Positions 60,918 to 64,000 of a stretch of DNA of 64,000 nucleotides are shown piece by piece. The notes below the pieces were generated by a model that saw only the letters and a program-made list of their open reading frames with translations, did not search any database and had not been told where the DNA came from. The stretch spans positions 62,001 to 126,000 of the forward strand of contig NZ_JBBLZC010000012.1 of the NCBI RefSeq assembly GCF_037908215.1, given 5' to 3'. Position 1 is the stretch's first letter. Each line of letters opens with the position of its first letter. The translations under genes were made by a program, and so were the position numbers. Source of the stretch: Benzoatithermus flavus (GTDB lineage Bacteria; Pseudomonadota; Alphaproteobacteria; Geminicoccales; Geminicoccaceae).

Positions 60918-61679
60918 TCAGGTCGCGTAGCTCGGGTCCTCGTTGTCGAGAATCGCCTTCAGCTCGTTGAAATGGGCCTCGGCGAAGCCTTCGTACTCGT
61001 CCCATTCGCGCGCCATCGCAGCTGCCATGTTGTCGGAGACGGGATGGAGCTTCCGGCCGGTAGAGTAGGCGAGGACGAGGTGCTGACAGGCCTTCTCGAG
61101 ATAGTAGAGCTCGTCGAAGGCGTGCGCGACCGAGCGGCCGGTGACGATGACGCCATGGTTCTTCAGGAACGCGATCGGCTTGTCGCCGAGCGCTTTCGCG
61201 ATCCGCTCCCCCTCGTCCTGGGTCAGGGCGAAGCCGCCATAGGCGTCGTCGTAGGCGATGCGGCCGAAGAAGCGCATCGAGTTCTGGTCGATCGGCAGGA
61301 GCCGGCTGTCCTCGAGGCTGGTCAGCGTCGTGGCGTAAGGCATGTGCGTGTGCAGCACGCAGCGGATCTCGGGCCGCAGCCGGTGGAGGGCGCTGTGGAT
61401 GCACCAGGCCGTGGGGTCGGGCGCGTCGGGGCGCTGCATGACCCTGGGGTCGTCCACGTCGAGGAGGAGGAGGTCGCTCGCCTTGATGCGGGCGAAGTGG
61501 CGCCAGCGCGGGTTGATGAGGATGCGTTTGCCTTCGGGGTCGAGGGCGAGGCTGAAATGGTTCGCCACCGCCTCGTGCCAGCCGAATCTGGCCGTCAGGC
61601 GGAACGCGGCCGCGAGATCGATGCGCGCCTGCCGTTCGATGGTGTCGATGTCAAGCCTCGTGACCGTGGCCGCCGCCAT
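60918..61679 (-). CDS. Class II aldolase/adducin-family protein
   Basis: This 253-residue protein has the class II aldolase fold with zinc ligands in VLHTHMPYATTL and FLKNHGVIVTG, and EAVANHFSLALD near the N-terminus. It lacks the GTSGN-type loop of the 5409 aldolase. Related proteins include adducin-like aldolases and dehydratases with poorly defined substrates. A strong AGGAGG precedes ATG 61679. It is transcribed away from betC with 78 bases between the starts, so the two probably share control. A role in the carbon skeleton of a choline-linked compound is possible but not shown. Confidence 0.85.
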   Translation of the reverse strand: MAAATVTRLDIDTIERQARIDLAAAFRLTARFGWHEAVANHFSLALDPEGKRILINPRWRHFARIKASDLLLLDVDDPRVMQRPDAPDPTAWCIHSALHRLRPEIRCVLHTHMPYATTLTSLEDSRLLPIDQNSMRFFGRIAYDDAYGGFALTQDEGERIAKALGDKPIAFLKNHGVIVTGRSVAHAFDELYYLEKACQHLVLAYSTGRKLHPVSDNMAAAMAREWDEYEGFAEAHFNELKAILDNEDPSYAT

Positions 61680-61757
61680 TCTCGCCTCCTCTTTCGTCGT
61701 GTCGTCGGCCCGTGCAGGATAGGGCGGCAGCGAGCAAGAAGCAAAAGAGGACGACGC

Positions 61758-63284
61758 ATGCGGCAACAGCCGGATATCGTGATGATCATGGCGGACCAGC
61801 TCACGGCGCTGGCCTTGCGCGCCTATGGCCACCCCATCGTCCGCTCGCCGCACATCGACCGCCTTGCGGCCGAGGGCGTCGTCTTCGAGAACGCCTACTG
61901 CAATTTCCCTTTATGCGCGCCGTCGCGCGCGGCGCTCATGAGCGGCCGGCTCGCGACCCGGATCGGGGCTTTCGACAATGCGGCCGAGTTCGCGGCCTCG
62001 ATACCGACCTTCGCCCACGGACTCCGGGCCCTGGGCTATCGCACCTGCCTCTCGGGCAAGATGCACTTCGTGGGCCCGGATCAGCTCCACGGCTTCGAGG
62101 AGCGGCTCACCACCGACATCTACCCCGCCGACTTCGGCTGGACGCCGCACTGGGACGCGCCCGAGGAGCGGATTGACTGGTGGTATCACAACATGATGTC
62201 GGTGAAGCAGGCCGGCATCGCCGAGGCCACGAACCAGCTCGATTTCGACGACGAGGTGGGCTTCCAGGCCGAGCGCTGGCTGTCGGAGCGGGCGCGCGAG
62301 GGTGAAGGGCGGCGCCCCTTCTTTTTATGCGTCTCGTTCACCCACCCGCACGATCCTTACGCCATCCGCGAGGAATATTGGAACCGCTACCGCGAGAGCG
62401 AGATCGATCTGCCGCGGGTGCCGCCGCTGCCTTGGGAGACCATGGACCCGCACAGCCGGCGGCTGACCCAGGTCTCGGACATGGGTGCCGTGACGATCAC
62501 CGAGGAGGACGTGCGCCGCGCCCGGCACGCCTATTACGGCGAGATCTCTTATGTCGACGATCACGTCGGCCGGCTGATGGCGGCGTTGCGGCGCTTCGGG
62601 CTCGCAAGGGACACGATCGTCCTCTTCACGGCCGACCACGGCGAGATGCTGGGCGAGCGGGGCTTATGGTACAAGATGCACTTCTTCGAGTGGGCGCTCC
62701 GGGTGCCGCTGATCGTGACCGCACCCGGCCGCTTCGCGCCCTCCAGGGTGGCGAGTCCGGTCTCGCTCGTGGACGTGATGCCGACCCTGCTCGATCTCGG
62801 AGGCGGGACGCCCGATCCCGTGCTCGCGGGCGACGGGGCGAGCCTGGTACCCTGGCTCGAGGGCAGACCCGTGGCGGACCGGCCGGTGCTCGCCGAGTAC
62901 ACGGCGGAAGGGGCGCTCGCCCCCATCCTCATGGTACGCGACGGCAAGCTGAAGCTGATCTGGAGCGAGGCCGACCCGCCGCTCCTCTTCGACCTCGCGC
63001 GCGATCCGCACGAGCTCACGAATCTCGCCGTCGATCCGGCGCACGCGGACGAGCTGGCGCGGCTGACGGCACTCGTCCACCGTCACTGGGAGCCGAAGGC
63101 GCTTCACGAGCAGGTGCTGCAGAGCCAGCGCACCCGGCGCTTCGCCTGGTCGGCCGTGATGACGGGCCAGTACACGAGCTGGGATTACCAACCCCATACC
63201 GACGCGAGCCGACAATACATGCGCAACCATCTCGACCTCAACGAGGTCGAGGCCGGGCGACGCTTCCCGCCGCCGCGACCGTGA
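61758..63284 (+). CDS. betC: Choline-sulfatase
   Basis: This 508-residue cytosolic sulfatase has Cys53 in PLCAPSRAALMSG, the CxPSR motif whose Cys becomes formylglycine. Segments FDNAAEFAASIPTFAHGL, LSGKMHFVGPDQLHGFEERLTTDIYPADFGWTP and ERIDWWYHNMMSV match BetC of Sinorhizobium as I recall it, so the substrate call is firm. VFTADHGEMLGERGLWYKMHFFE carries metal ligands. BetC releases choline from choline-O-sulfate. AAAAGAGG precedes ATG 61758. BetA/BetB, which would take choline to glycine betaine, are not in the window. The stop overlaps the GTG of the glycosyltransferase gene (GTGA). Confidence 0.93.
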   Translation: MRQQPDIVMIMADQLTALALRAYGHPIVRSPHIDRLAAEGVVFENAYCNFPLCAPSRAALMSGRLATRIGAFDNAAEFAASIPTFAHGLRALGYRTCLSGKMHFVGPDQLHGFEERLTTDIYPADFGWTPHWDAPEERIDWWYHNMMSVKQAGIAEATNQLDFDDEVGFQAERWLSERAREGEGRRPFFLCVSFTHPHDPYAIREEYWNRYRESEIDLPRVPPLPWETMDPHSRRLTQVSDMGAVTITEEDVRRARHAYYGEISYVDDHVGRLMAALRRFGLARDTIVLFTADHGEMLGERGLWYKMHFFEWALRVPLIVTAPGRFAPSRVASPVSLVDVMPTLLDLGGGTPDPVLAGDGASLVPWLEGRPVADRPVLAEYTAEGALAPILMVRDGKLKLIWSEADPPLLFDLARDPHELTNLAVDPAHADELARLTALVHRHWEPKALHEQVLQSQRTRRFAWSAVMTGQYTSWDYQPHTDASRQYMRNHLDLNEVEAGRRFPPPRP

Positions 63285-64000
63285 CGGCGCTCGGCAACGC
63301 CGCCCTCTACTTCCATCCCGGCGCCTACCTCACCGAGCGGGAGGACCTGAAGGGGCGGCACGCGGCCGGGGAAGGTTTCTTACGCGGCTTCTTGAGCTTT
63401 GCCGCGATCGACCGCGTCCATGCCTATGCGGACACGCCCGAGCACGGGCGGCTGTTCGCGACGATCGCGGCCGACCCGGCGCTCCCGCACCACGATCTGC
63501 CGCGGACCGTGCTCGGGCCCGGTTCGTGGTCTCGGCTCGGGGAAGCGGGAGCCGTGCACGTGCCGAGCCCCGAGCTCGACCGGTTCGCGTGGCTGCGGCG
63601 CCGCGGCGACCAGCGGGCGTTCTCGATCACCGGTGTGACCCACACCACGGCCTCCCGCGAGGCGATGCGGCTGATCGGCTCGCTCCTGACCTGGCCCGTG
63701 CAGAGCTGGGACGCGCTGGTGTGCACCTCGACCTGCGTGCGCCGGACCGTCGAGGATCTCCTGGCCGGACACGAGGCATACCTGCGCGAGCGGGTGGGCG
63801 CCGCCGCCGGCATCGTACGGCCGCAGCTTCCGGTGATCCCGCTGGGCGTGGACATGGCGCGCCTGGCGCCGCCGCCCGAGGAGGCAGCCCGGCTGCGCCG
63901 CGAATGGGGCATCCGGCTCGGCATTGCAGATGCCGACCTGGTCGTCCTGTTCGTCGGCCGGCTCAGCTTCCATGCCAAAGCCCATCCGCTGCCGATGCTC
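63281..64000 (+). CDS. Glycosyltransferase (GT-B, family 4-like), 3' end cut by window
   Basis: The visible 240 codons open with ALGNAALYFHPGAYL and lead through an N-terminal Rossmann-like domain (VCTSTCVRRTVEDLLAG, with IPLGVDMARLAP at the domain hinge) to LVVLFVGRLSFHAKAHPLPML, the start of the C-terminal donor-binding domain of GT-B enzymes. It overlaps the betC stop by four bases with a GTG start. It would transfer a sugar in envelope or exopolysaccharide synthesis. Its coupling to a choline-sulfatase gene is odd. The protein continues beyond base 64000. Confidence 0.8.
   Translation, partial: MTALGNAALYFHPGAYLTEREDLKGRHAAGEGFLRGFLSFAAIDRVHAYADTPEHGRLFATIAADPALPHHDLPRTVLGPGSWSRLGEAGAVHVPSPELDRFAWLRRRGDQRAFSITGVTHTTASREAMRLIGSLLTWPVQSWDALVCTSTCVRRTVEDLLAGHEAYLRERVGAAAGIVRPQLPVIPLGVDMARLAPPPEEAARLRREWGIRLGIADADLVVLFVGRLSFHAKAHPLPML

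Overview
The window is very GC-rich (roughly 70%) with dense genes, frequent ATGA/GTGA stop-start overlaps and strong GC3 bias. The gene families (GlxA/GbdR-type AraC regulator, DMGDH-type FAD enzymes, fused carnitine dehydrogenase-thioesterase, Rieske GbcA, BetC) point to a soil- or host-associated alphaproteobacterium, perhaps of the Rhodospirillales/Geminicoccales type; no rRNA or tRNA is present to prove this. I see no rRNA, tRNA, CRISPR array or insertion sequence.

Layout. 1-3.1 kb: an asparagine-synthase-like gene cut by the window edge, a spacer with a 20-bp palindrome and a short tandem repeat, then a small MCGLCG protein coupled to a COG0523 GTPase. 3.1-13.6 kb: a divergent polyol/sugar locus. 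Leftward are a class II aldolase, a HAD phosphatase and a GlpD-like FAD dehydrogenase; rightward are MalFG-type permeases, a Tat/Sec-exported binding protein, an FGGY kinase, a glycerol-1-phosphate-dehydrogenase-like enzyme and a SorC regulator. A perfect 12-bp inverted repeat lies between the arms. No ABC ATPase is present. 13.6-20.8 kb: metallo-hydrolase, patatin, LysR regulator, peroxiredoxin, a small-molecule kinase coupled to a divergent enolase paralogue, a frameshifted DUF433 gene and a YkvA protein. 20.9-30.3 kb: a signalling and secretion block with a CHASE2-cyclase, a caspase-like/SH3/FGE-domain protein, two DUF4399 proteins, a DUF4384 protein, an Hpt protein, and an RsbU-type response regulator with STAS and HATPase partners.

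30.2-61 kb is dominated by quaternary-ammonium (methylamine osmolyte) catabolism: an MttB-family methyltransferase coupled to a DMGDH-type enzyme, a second DMGDH-type enzyme, a GlxA/CdhR-like regulator, and a long rightward operon (41.1-53.7 kb). That operon carries the carnitine genes (BKACE, fused carnitine dehydrogenase/betainyl-CoA thioesterase) together with a CaiD-like crotonobetainyl-CoA hydratase, an acyl-CoA dehydrogenase and an ADP-forming acyl-CoA synthetase. Read together, the likely route is gamma-butyrobetaine to carnitine to glycine betaine. A leftward operon (60.4-56.1 kb) then supplies glycine betaine uptake (ProVWX-type) and its first demethylation (GbcA), and the DMGDH enzymes continue towards sarcosine and glycine. 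61.7 kb carries choline-sulfatase BetC, feeding choline into the same pool; BetA/BetB and GbcB are not in the window. The last gene is a truncated glycosyltransferase.

Assignments rest on motif recognition and context by eye; no database search was run, and substrate-level calls are inference unless stated.
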